Assembly: GCF_005887555.1 (NCBI RefSeq)
Contig: NZ_VCIA01000001.1
Span: forward strand, 868,001-932,000
DNA length: 64,000 nt
DNA from: Lentibacillus cibarius
GTDB taxonomy: Bacteria > Bacillota > Bacilli > Bacillales > Amphibacillaceae
Direction of reading: 5' to 3'
Positions within the stretch are counted from its first letter, which is position 1, and every line of letters begins with the position of its first letter. The notes beneath the pieces are model-generated. The model did no database searches. It was not told where the DNA came from and worked only from the letters and a program-made list of their open reading frames with translations. The translations under genes were made by a program, and so were the position numbers. Below, one piece after another: positions 25,718 to 33,013 of this stretch.

Positions 25718-26629
25718 CTATTTCAGTAAAAACCCCCTTTCCAAGGGATCATCCGGATCATACAGAAATTGATGCTCACCGGTAATAAATGCTTGTGTTT
25801 CCATGGAATAACGCTGTGCCGATTCCCTCGCTTGTACGGCTGTCAGCTGGCTTCCGAAAATACTGTGATTGTTAAGTTTGGGCGGCTGTTCGCCTTTTTC
25901 CGCCAATGCGGTATACAATGCAAACGTACTGTCTGCCCCTGGCGAGCGCAGTATGGCCCCATCTTGTTCAAATGTGACAGAGCGAATTTCGCCTGAGGAG
26001 ATGGTTTCCATTAAAATAACACCGTGGAGCGACTGGGCATCCATTTCTGCGATTATTTGTTTTCCCCATTTCATAATGGAAGATAGATAGGTCATTTCGA
26101 TCGCTGGTATCGATTCAGGAAGCGAATAAATCGCATAATGCCTTGAAGCGTCTACTTCCACTAATTGATAATCCTCACCAGCTGACTCGATGACCCGACA
26201 GTCGTCAGATTCAACGCCTGCTTTTTCAACCGTTTGATTGACATATGCCGCACGAACCGTATAAATGCCGTTTACCGTCTCCACCTCGTATAGTCCATTT
26301 GCTTTTTCAGAGATATTCCCCGTTTCCAACAGGGCGGTCAGCGTCGCCATTAGCCCACTGTAGCTGAACCGATGCTCCCCCGCATGATTCACAAATAGCA
26401 CGGCATAATCTGCTCGACTCGATGGTGTGACCATACAACCATTAATCCCTCGATGGCCACGTGGTTCATTTAACAAGAGTTCTTTTTCTTGTGCGTAATC
26501 GTTTTCTAGTATAGATTGATTCGACGCTATATCTTGCGTACGTAACTGCATTGGAGAATGAATAATCATTCGAAACGCCTCTCCGGCTACATGAATATCG
26601 ATGGCTGTAAACATTTTTTCTACATTCAT
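25718..26629 (-). CDS. divergent proline-racemase-fold protein lacking both catalytic cysteines
   Basis: 303 residues, shorter than the usual 330-340. The family opening (FTAIDIHVAGEAFRM) and NEPRGHRGINGCMVTP are clear. Aligned with the neighbouring racemase, the first catalytic Cys (MCGHD) is Ser89 (FSYSG), and the second ([10 protein letters not shown]) is Gly231 (LRSPGADST), with the Asp before RSP also lost. Family members with Ser or Thr at one site act as epimerases or 3-hydroxyproline dehydratases, but loss of both acid/base residues is unusual. It may be a non-catalytic partner or have another activity. ATG 26629 lies behind AAAGGAGGTG, 15 nt after the active racemase. Confidence 0.8.
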   Translation of the reverse strand: MNVEKMFTAIDIHVAGEAFRMIIHSPMQLRTQDIASNQSILENDYAQEKELLLNEPRGHRGINGCMVTPSSRADYAVLFVNHAGEHRFSYSGLMATLTALLETGNISEKANGLYEVETVNGIYTVRAAYVNQTVEKAGVESDDCRVIESAGEDYQLVEVDASRHYAIYSLPESIPAIEMTYLSSIMKWGKQIIAEMDAQSLHGVILMETISSGEIRSVTFEQDGAILRSPGADSTFALYTALAEKGEQPPKLNNHSIFGSQLTAVQARESAQRYSMETQAFITGEHQFLYDPDDPLERGFLLK

Positions 26630-26644
26630 GTAAACACCTCCTTT

Positions 26645-27667
26645 CTAGTGGTCTTCCATTGGTGGAATTAAAAGGAACCCTTCGTTCAGGGAATCGCTTT
26701 CATGATAGAAGAAACGATGCATTCCCATCACCCATGCGGAACCAGTTACTTCTGGAAGAACTGCCTGATAATCCTTCACCTTTGTCAATTCCAAAATGCG
26801 TGCCTTAAACAACGTGCCGACGATACTTTCATAAACAAATAACTCATCAACGCCGAGTTCACCGCGACTTTTAAGCGTGGCAAGTTTCGCGGATGTCCCT
26901 GTCCCGCATGGTGACCGGTCAATCCCGCCCGGCGGAACGATAACCGTATTTTTTAAATCTGCTTCGGGATGAACTGGATCTGTGAAAAATTCAATATGCG
27001 TTAATCCATTGATAAACGGAAATTCCGGGTGAACCACTTCTTCTGTCGCATTGATGGCATTACGTATTGTAATAGCCTTATCAATGATGACTGATGCATT
27101 TTCCGTCGTTAGTTCCAGCCCAAGTTTACGTGCATCAATAATTCCGTAAAAGTTTCCACCGTAAGCAATGTCACACGCCACATGGCCAACCCCGTCAACA
27201 TCTATTTCAATCGATTTCAATAAGAACGAAGGAACATTAGCAAACGTCACCTCCTTGGCTTTGCCATCCTCCACTTTAATGGTGGTTTTCACTAATCCGG
27301 CTGGTGTATCCACATTTAATTTGGTATATGGTTCACTAACCTCAACCATCCCCGCTTCAACCAAAGCCGTACAATATCCAATCGTATCGTGCCCACACAT
27401 CGGTAAATAGCCGCCCGTTTCGATGTAAATGACACCGACATCAGCTTCCGGGTGACAAGGAGGGACCATGATTGCACCAGACATAACATCATGCCCTCTA
27501 GGTTCGTTCATTAAAAAATTTCTAATCCAATCGAAATGCTCTTTCATGTAAAGCATTTTTTCCGACATGGTTTCCCCGTGTAATTCCGGCATCCCGCTCA
27601 GCACCGTTCTAGTCGGGTTCCCCCCCGTATGCGTATCAATGGTGGTAAATAAACGCTGAAAATTCAT
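26645..27667 (-). CDS. proline racemase family, probable 4-hydroxyproline 2-epimerase
   Basis: 340 residues with both catalytic cysteines: Cys91 in LPMCGHDTIG and Cys254 in [12 protein letters not shown] Cys/Cys pair means a cofactor-independent two-base racemase/epimerase. It interconverts trans-4-hydroxy-L-proline and cis-4-hydroxy-D-proline (or L- and D-proline), the first step of the pathway encoded here. Sequence alone does not separate proline racemase from 4-hydroxyproline epimerase; the operon of hydroxyproline genes favours the latter. The ATG at 27667 directly follows the stop codon of the dehydrogenase gene. Confidence 0.88.
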   Translation of the reverse strand: MNFQRLFTTIDTHTGGNPTRTVLSGMPELHGETMSEKMLYMKEHFDWIRNFLMNEPRGHDVMSGAIMVPPCHPEADVGVIYIETGGYLPMCGHDTIGYCTALVEAGMVEVSEPYTKLNVDTPAGLVKTTIKVEDGKAKEVTFANVPSFLLKSIEIDVDGVGHVACDIAYGGNFYGIIDARKLGLELTTENASVIIDKAITIRNAINATEEVVHPEFPFINGLTHIEFFTDPVHPEADLKNTVIVPPGGIDRSPCGTGTSAKLATLKSRGELGVDELFVYESIVGTLFKARILELTKVKDYQAVLPEVTGSAWVMGMHRFFYHESDSLNEGFLLIPPMEDH

Positions 27668-28849
27668 CTAATTTGTCACCCTCTCTTTAAAACGGTCATA
27701 CCTTAGTGGTTCTAATGGTATCGATGTCTCCTTTTCCGATAACATTTCTTCCATCACTTTTCCTGTAATCGCTGCCAAACTGATTCCATCCCCCTCATGC
27801 CCCGCTGCAACATAAAAACCTGGAACTTCATCTACGTGTGAAACAACCGGCAGATGATCTGCTGTCCACGGTCGCAATCCGGCGTATGTTCTGATCACCA
27901 TCATATCCGCCATTTTTGGATAAAATCGTACAGCCCGTTTAGCGATATATTTCGTTACGTCATGATTTACTTTAATGTCGAATCCATTAAATTCTCTGCT
28001 GCTTCCAATGAGAAAGTTCTGGCTTTCCGTCGGTTCAAATACAAGCGCTACGCCATATTTGTCAGTTACCGGATCAACTACCCGCTCACCGCCGAATTTG
28101 GAGATAAGATACCCAAACTCCATCACTTTCCTGAGTCCGACTGGCTGTTCTCTGGAAGCAACAATTAATTGACCTTTCCGAGGTTTAATTGGAATATCCA
28201 CATCAAGCATTTCTCCAATGAATGGTGCCCAAACGCCACATGCATTGACCACTTTATTAGCGGTAAACGTTTCGCCACTTGTTTCAATGACAAACTGTCC
28301 GGCACTATCCTTGGAAACATTTTTTACTTCGGTATGTGTATGTACCTTTGCCCCATGTTTCTGTGCACTGTGGAACATGGAATACGTAAGCATATAAGGA
28401 TTAACCGTTGAATCCGTTTTACACTCCAGGCCACCATAAAGATCGTCGGCAAAATACTTTGATTCATTTCTGAGGTCTTGCCGGTCGAGCATTTTAAATT
28501 CCAACCCTGCATCTTGCTGCTGTTTCACCCATTTCTGTGCGGCGTCAAGTTCCTGGTCATTTTCGCAAACAAGGATGCTTCCCGGATTACGATACTCAAA
28601 TGAAATCTCCAAATCTTTATTCAATTCATGCACGAGCTGCTGACTTTTTAACGACATCTGACTATCAAAACCCGGATCTTTATCAATAGCAAGAATATTT
28701 CCGTCGCACCTGGAGGAAGTACCACTTGCCAACTCCTTTTTTTCAAGAACTGTTATATTCAAACCTGCTTTCGAGCAGTAATACGCAATCGCTGCACCCA
28801 TAATGCCGCCGCCAATGACAACAATATCTCGATGCTGTACATCTCCCAT
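27668..28849 (-). CDS. FAD-dependent amino-acid oxidase (DAO) family, probable catalytic subunit of D-hydroxyproline dehydrogenase
   Basis: About 393 residues. N-terminal FAD-binding GxGxxG (VVIGGGIMGAAIAYYCS), then LEKKELASGTSSRC, and the C-terminal DAO signature AGHEGDGISLAA. Proteins of this group oxidise cyclic or N-methyl amino acids such as D-hydroxyproline or sarcosine. In Pseudomonas the cis-4-hydroxy-D-proline dehydrogenase is a multi-subunit enzyme whose partners are two small Fe-S proteins and a second FAD protein; all three partners are encoded at 30847-32669 on the other strand. The frame begins 10 codons earlier, but ATG 28849 follows GGGAGGA. It is the first gene after a sigma-54 promoter. 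Confidence 0.87.
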   Translation of the reverse strand: MGDVQHRDIVVIGGGIMGAAIAYYCSKAGLNITVLEKKELASGTSSRCDGNILAIDKDPGFDSQMSLKSQQLVHELNKDLEISFEYRNPGSILVCENDQELDAAQKWVKQQQDAGLEFKMLDRQDLRNESKYFADDLYGGLECKTDSTVNPYMLTYSMFHSAQKHGAKVHTHTEVKNVSKDSAGQFVIETSGETFTANKVVNACGVWAPFIGEMLDVDIPIKPRKGQLIVASREQPVGLRKVMEFGYLISKFGGERVVDPVTDKYGVALVFEPTESQNFLIGSSREFNGFDIKVNHDVTKYIAKRAVRFYPKMADMMVIRTYAGLRPWTADHLPVVSHVDEVPGFYVAAGHEGDGISLAAITGKVMEEMLSEKETSIPLEPLRYDRFKERVTN

Positions 28850-28884
28850 ACAATCTTCCTCCCTATTTTCCTTCATCATTCATT

Positions 28885-28902
28885 ATGCAAATTCCATGCC
28901 AA
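28885..28902 (-). promoter_or_regulatory. sigma-54 (-24/-12) promoter of the hydroxyproline operon
   Basis: Minus strand TTGGCATGGAATTTGCAT, with GG and GC separated by exactly 10 nt, close to the consensus TGGCAC-N5-TTGCW. Transcription would start near 28875, 26 nt before the dehydrogenase ATG. The divergent gene at 29012 encodes a sigma-54 activator. An imperfect inverted repeat TGTAAAAAT ... ATTTATACA at about 28954-28991 could be part of the activator's upstream site. Confidence 0.8.
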
Positions 28903-29011
28903 CATAATCGTTCCTTCTTATCATTGGTTTGCTATTGATTTTATTAGGAGAATGTGTAAAAATAATTAGAAAGTGTTTAAAAATTTATACAATAAAGGGA
29001 TGTGATTTATT

Positions 29012-30727
29012 TTGCTAACACTTCAATCCATTAAGCCCTTTGTAAATAAACAATTTATTCTAGCAAACAGTGAGGAAACTATTGAAAAAGAATTACAGCG
29101 GTCGACAGAAGCATCCTCATCGAAAAGAGTATTGCTACAAACAGGAACGCAATTTTTTGATGTTCGAATTTCTGGCATTACAGAACAGCCAGTCTACGTA
29201 TTATGCGGAACCGTTTCCATCAATGATGATATGAAGAAAGTACTAACCGAACTGGCCGAACGGGAATGCATCGTCGTAGTAGACAAGCAAGGAGCGGCCG
29301 GCTATATAAGTGCAAATGAATTATGTCAACATTTATATACAAACTATCAGCAGTTGAATGCTTACATCGATACGATTCTTGCTACCACCGACGAGTCCTG
29401 TACGGTAATCGACCAGGACAAAAACGTGATCACGTGGACAAAGGGTGCTGAACGACTATTTTCCATCAAACAAGAAGATATTATAGGCAAGCCAATCAAC
29501 GAATTTTTCAGCCGCGAACGACTAGAAATCTTTAACTCGCTTGAGAAAGGAACCTCCGTCCATCATCAACAGCATAAAGCAAAAGAAAATCAAGTCGTGC
29601 TCATTAACTCAAACCCAGTCTACTTTAATAACAACATTATTGGTGCCGTCGTCTCGGAAACTGATATAACCAGTCAAATAAGGTTGAATAAAGAGTTATA
29701 CCATGCAAGTGAAAAACTATTTAACTTGGAAAAAGAAGTAACAAAATTAACCGCAAGCGAAGACCCTTTTCAAAATATACGCGGAAACAGTCCTGCACTT
29801 AAGAAAACAATCGATAAAATCGAAAAGGCCTCCTCAACTGATGCAAGCATTTTAATCCACGGGGAAAGTGGTGTCGGGAAAGAGCTTTTCGCTAAAGCAG
29901 CCCATAACGTGCGTGAAGATGAGAACGCACCATTTGTCGCTATTAATTGCGGTGCTATTCCTTCTGCGCTATTCGAGAGTGAAATATTCGGTTATGAAAA
30001 AGGAGCCTTTTCCGGAGCAGATCAGAAAGGAAAAAAAGGTAAAGCACAACTCGCGAAAGGCGGCACATTATTTTTAGACGAAATTGGTGAGATGCCGCTG
30101 GAAATGCAAGTAAAAATACTGCGCTTGCTGCAGGAAAAGAAATTCTATCCTGTAGGCGGTACAAAAGAAATTGAAGTCGACTTTCGTGTCATTGCAGCTA
30201 CAAACAAAGACTTGCAAGAACTTGTCAACGAAAATAAATTCCGAGCAGACTTGTATTATCGCTTAAATGTCGTCAGCGTTGAAGTACCCCCATTGCGCAA
30301 ACGGCCGGCGGATATCATCGAGCTGACCCACTACTTCTTACATGAAATATCAATTAAATACAACCGCCCTATTCACGGAATATCCCAGGACATCATGCAA
30401 GCGTTGCTCCAGCATCAGTGGCCCGGAAATACTAGAGAGCTAAAAAATGTGATCGAACGTTTAGTGGTATTCTCAGAAGACGGGGAAATAAAGCTTGATG
30501 AAATCCCATTTGAATTCGATCAAGCTAAGGCTTCTTCCAGTACTAGTCAAATAGAATTCAATCACAATGACAATCGCTCATTGAGTGCTAGACTGCAAGA
30601 TGTTGAGAAAAATATCATTCTTAATGAGTTGGAGAAAACGGACGGAAACAAACTGCAATGTGCTAAAAACCTGAACATTACGCGGGCTACCCTGTACAAC
30701 CGGATCAAAAAACTGGGGATAACGTAA
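29012..30727 (+). CDS. sigma-54-dependent transcriptional activator (PAS-AAA+-Fis), regulator of the hydroxyproline genes
   Basis: 571 residues. The N-terminal about 105 residues include a CBS-like stretch (VVVDKQGAAGYISANEL). A PAS domain spans about 115-225. The AAA+ domain has Walker A GESGVGKE near 283, the sigma-54 contact loop as GAFSGA (near 330, usual form GAFTGA), Walker B LFLDEIGE near 352 and LRKRPADI. A Fis-type HTH ends the protein (KNLNITRATLYNRIKKLG). The layout resembles PrdR-type regulators of proline metabolism. It is divergent from the catabolic operon and starts with TTG behind AAAGGG, suggesting low expression. Likely effector: proline or hydroxyproline or a derivative sensed by PAS (inference). 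Confidence 0.92.
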   Translation: MLTLQSIKPFVNKQFILANSEETIEKELQRSTEASSSKRVLLQTGTQFFDVRISGITEQPVYVLCGTVSINDDMKKVLTELAERECIVVVDKQGAAGYISANELCQHLYTNYQQLNAYIDTILATTDESCTVIDQDKNVITWTKGAERLFSIKQEDIIGKPINEFFSRERLEIFNSLEKGTSVHHQQHKAKENQVVLINSNPVYFNNNIIGAVVSETDITSQIRLNKELYHASEKLFNLEKEVTKLTASEDPFQNIRGNSPALKKTIDKIEKASSTDASILIHGESGVGKELFAKAAHNVREDENAPFVAINCGAIPSALFESEIFGYEKGAFSGADQKGKKGKAQLAKGGTLFLDEIGEMPLEMQVKILRLLQEKKFYPVGGTKEIEVDFRVIAATNKDLQELVNENKFRADLYYRLNVVSVEVPPLRKRPADIIELTHYFLHEISIKYNRPIHGISQDIMQALLQHQWPGNTRELKNVIERLVVFSEDGEIKLDEIPFEFDQAKASSSTSQIEFNHNDNRSLSARLQDVEKNIILNELEKTDGNKLQCAKNLNITRATLYNRIKKLGIT

Positions 30728-30785
30728 CATGAAATCGGAAGCATAGAAGTGTTATTCGTCCACGAGGCGGGATAAGCATCTTCCA

Positions 30786-30803
30786 TTGGCATCATTCTTG
30801 CAT
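30786..30803 (+). promoter_or_regulatory. sigma-54 promoter of the Fe-S/FAD dehydrogenase subunits
   Basis: ATTGGCATCATTCTTGCATG: GG at 30788-30789 and GC at 30800-30801, ten bases apart, TGGCA and TTGC boxes both present. It lies 44 nt before the TTG start of the first subunit gene. A cre-like element follows immediately. Confidence 0.78.
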
Positions 30804-30811
30804 GTCATTCT

Positions 30812-30828
30812 ATGTAAACGCATTTATT
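30812..30828 (+). promoter_or_regulatory. near-consensus cre site overlapping the sigma-54 start point
   Basis: ATGTAAACGCATTTATT fits WTGNNARCGNWWWCAWW except for T in place of the conserved C. It lies where transcription from the -24/-12 promoter would begin (about 30813), so CcpA bound there could block initiation or elongation. Confidence 0.4.
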
Positions 30829-30846
30829 ATTTCAGAGGTGATCCAA

Positions 30847-31119
30847 TTGACCGAACATGAATTAATGGTATGCCGCTGTGAAGAGGTTACCTTTAAAGAA
30901 CTTAGTGAAACTGCATCGAAATATCAATGCTCAGCCAGAGAACTAAAACTCCGAACCCGTGCCGGCATGGGATACTGTGGCGGTCGGACGTGCAGACCGC
31001 TTGTCGATAAAGTAACACGTGATTTGGAACAGAACAGTCAAAGTCAGGTCACATTAAAATATCAACCGCCCGTCCGCCCAATCAGTTTCGGTAATTTAGG
31101 AGGCGAGCAGAATGAGTAA
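30847..31119 (+). CDS. BFD-like [2Fe-2S] protein, small subunit of the dehydrogenase complex
   Basis: About 90 residues with the bacterioferritin-associated-ferredoxin cysteine pattern: CRCEEVTFKEL at the N-terminus and MGYCGGRTCRPLV in the middle, four Cys in C-x-C...C-x4-C arrangement. Such domains carry a 2Fe-2S cluster in the alpha subunits of hydrogen-cyanide synthase, opine oxidases and D-hydroxyproline dehydrogenase. TTG 30847 is chosen because AGAGGTG lies 6 nt upstream; the longer frame from 30802 would start inside the promoter. It overlaps the next gene by 8 nt. Confidence 0.85.
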   Translation: MTEHELMVCRCEEVTFKELSETASKYQCSARELKLRTRAGMGYCGGRTCRPLVDKVTRDLEQNSQSQVTLKYQPPVRPISFGNLGGEQNE

Positions 31120-31450
31120 GCGAATCACCGACCATCCCGTCCTCGGTCCCTTGGAGGAACAAAAAGAGGTATCGTTCACATTTAATGGCCAAACATTAAT
31201 TGGCAGAGAAAATGAGTCAATCGCCGCTGCACTTCTTGCCAATGGCATACGCACATTGCGCCACCATGAAGACAGTGGATCTCCAAGGGGCATTTATTGC
31301 AACATTGGACACTGTTTTGAATGCCGGGTAACAGTCAACAGTAAGCAAGGTGTCCGATCCTGCCTCACCCCTTTGCAAGAAGGAATGACCATTCAAAGTG
31401 GTGGCCCGCTTCCTTCACCAGTGAGGGATTGGAGGAATGCACATGAATGA
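31112..31450 (+). CDS. plant-type [2Fe-2S] ferredoxin-like subunit (Fer2_4)
   Basis: 112 residues resembling the N-terminal domain of sarcosine oxidase alpha and HcnA. After a short lead, ESIAAALLANGIRTLRHH is followed by RGIYCNIGHCFECRVTV and RSCLTP, giving the C-x4-C-x2-C...C ligand set. It should pass electrons from the FAD subunit. ATG 31112 follows AGGAGGCGAG inside the end of the previous gene, and its own end overlaps the next start, so the three genes are translationally coupled. Confidence 0.87.
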   Translation: MSKRITDHPVLGPLEEQKEVSFTFNGQTLIGRENESIAAALLANGIRTLRHHEDSGSPRGIYCNIGHCFECRVTVNSKQGVRSCLTPLQEGMTIQSGGPLPSPVRDWRNAHE

Positions 31451-32669
31451 TGTCATTATTATCGGAGCAGGTCCGGCTGGGTTATCTGCTGCAGTCACCT
31501 GTGCCCGTAAAGGTTTACAAGTACTGGTAATCGATGAATATATGAAACCAGGCGGACGTTTGCTTGGACAACTTTATGAGCAGCCGGATGGGACATGGTG
31601 GAATGGCATTCAAGAATCCGCCCGTTTACATCGACAAGCAACCGACCTTGGGGTACAAATCTTGCTGAACACACCTGTTCATAACTTAGAACGCGATGAA
31701 GACCAATGGACGATTTATACGGAAAAAAATATATATTCTACAAATCATTTACTGTTGGCAACCGGCGCCGCGGAATCCCCGGTGCCTGTTCCGGGCTGGA
31801 CATTACCTGGCGTCATGTCTGTCGGGGCAGCACAAGTGATGACCAATGTCCACCGCGTGAAACCAGGAGAACGGGGCGTCATCATTGGTGTGAATGCCCT
31901 TTCCGCTGTCATCGCCTCAGAACTGCAGATGGCAGGCGTCAACGTAGCAGCACTGGCACTACCGGAGCGAAACAAGCTTACCCAAGAAGCAGCACAGCCG
32001 GAAAGCGTGATGAATGACTTGCTGCATGTTGCCCATATGGCACCTTCTGCCCTAATGCGATTTGGCAGTAAACTGATGAAAAACGATCTGATGAAACAGC
32101 TGGGCATTACCTTCTACCCGAAAAGCGGTTTTAAAATGTGGGGGATTCCGATTCAGCTTCGAAAAGCAGTCGTGGAAATCTACGGTAATAAACAAGTCGA
32201 AGGTGTAAAGATAGCAACCGTTCGACCAGATGGAGACATCATTCCCGGCACAGAGGAAACCATCTCCTGCGACTTTGTATGCATTGCAGGCGGATTATAC
32301 CCATTAACCGAACTGGCAGCTGTTGCAGGTTGCCCATTTTACCTGATTGATGAACTCGGCGGCTATGTCCCGCTGCACAACAATAGAATGGAAACGGCTT
32401 TGGACGGCCTATACGTTGCCGGTAATATCACCGGAATTGAAGGGGCGAAAATCGCCATTGATCAAGGAACAGTGGCCGGTCTGACCATCGCAGCCAATCA
32501 TGGTGTCAACGAACTTGAGAACGAAATCGAACAAGCAATTGCATCCGTCAGCCAAACAAGGGATCAGGCACCATTTCAGTTTGACCCGAATGTCAGAAAG
32601 GGAAAACGGATTATGCAGGAGAAGTGGGAAGAATATCAAAGAAGTAAAAGTGAATGGACGGTTGGGTAA
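31443..32669 (+). CDS. FAD/NAD(P)-binding oxidoreductase subunit (HcnB/opine-oxidase A-like)
   Basis: About 408 residues. N-terminal FAD Rossmann motif IIGAGPAGLSAAV, ATGAAESPVPVPGW, then GVIIGVNALSAVIASEL where a second nucleotide-binding motif would be (degenerate), and a C-terminal GLYVAGNITGIEGAKIAIDQG. It matches the pyridine-nucleotide-disulphide family alpha subunit of hydrogen-cyanide synthase, opine oxidases and D-hydroxyproline dehydrogenase. ATG 31443, 7 nt after GGAGG, is preferred to ATG 31437, which touches it. Last gene of this small operon. Confidence 0.88.
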   Translation: MNDVIIIGAGPAGLSAAVTCARKGLQVLVIDEYMKPGGRLLGQLYEQPDGTWWNGIQESARLHRQATDLGVQILLNTPVHNLERDEDQWTIYTEKNIYSTNHLLLATGAAESPVPVPGWTLPGVMSVGAAQVMTNVHRVKPGERGVIIGVNALSAVIASELQMAGVNVAALALPERNKLTQEAAQPESVMNDLLHVAHMAPSALMRFGSKLMKNDLMKQLGITFYPKSGFKMWGIPIQLRKAVVEIYGNKQVEGVKIATVRPDGDIIPGTEETISCDFVCIAGGLYPLTELAAVAGCPFYLIDELGGYVPLHNNRMETALDGLYVAGNITGIEGAKIAIDQGTVAGLTIAANHGVNELENEIEQAIASVSQTRDQAPFQFDPNVRKGKRIMQEKWEEYQRSKSEWTVG

Positions 32670-32711
32670 TAAACCTAAAGACTTGAAATCATACTAGATT
32701 AATATCATTTA

Positions 32712-32746
32712 AATGGCCCACTTAGACTAATATCTAGTGGGCCATT
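32712..32746 (+). terminator. hairpin after the dehydrogenase operon
   Basis: A perfect 11-bp stem AATGGCCCACT/AGTGGGCCATT lies 43 nt after the stop codon. It is followed by GTTGCG rather than a T run, so it may protect the 3' end or terminate only weakly. The rest of the gap to 33013 holds only a sigma-54 promoter and leader. Confidence 0.45.
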
Positions 32747-32892
32747 GTTGCGAATAAATCTCCATCCATATGAATACAACCCATCATTATCAATTGGATA
32801 GTGTATAATTTTTTATACAGTTATTTGCGCTCACGTCTTTTTACCCCACAGAGACCTCAATGTCACACGTCTATGATAAACTTTTCACTCAA

Positions 32893-32910
32893 ACGGCACA
32901 AAAATTGCAT
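32893..32910 (+). promoter_or_regulatory. sigma-54 promoter of prolyl oligopeptidase
   Basis: ACGGCACAAAAATTGCAT: GG at 32895-32896, GC at 32907-32908, exact N10 spacing, GGCAC and TTGCA boxes. It lies about 105 nt before ATG 33014. Its core GGCACAAAAATTGCA is identical to that of the promoter at 43635-43652. Confidence 0.75.
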
Positions 32911-33013
32911 AATATTCAGTAGATTGAAAGGGTTAATTTAGAGGGGAGGAAAAGCGGGAACTGAATGAAACTTCCATTAATGGAGGAAATATAAACTAAG
33001 GAGGAACGATGAT

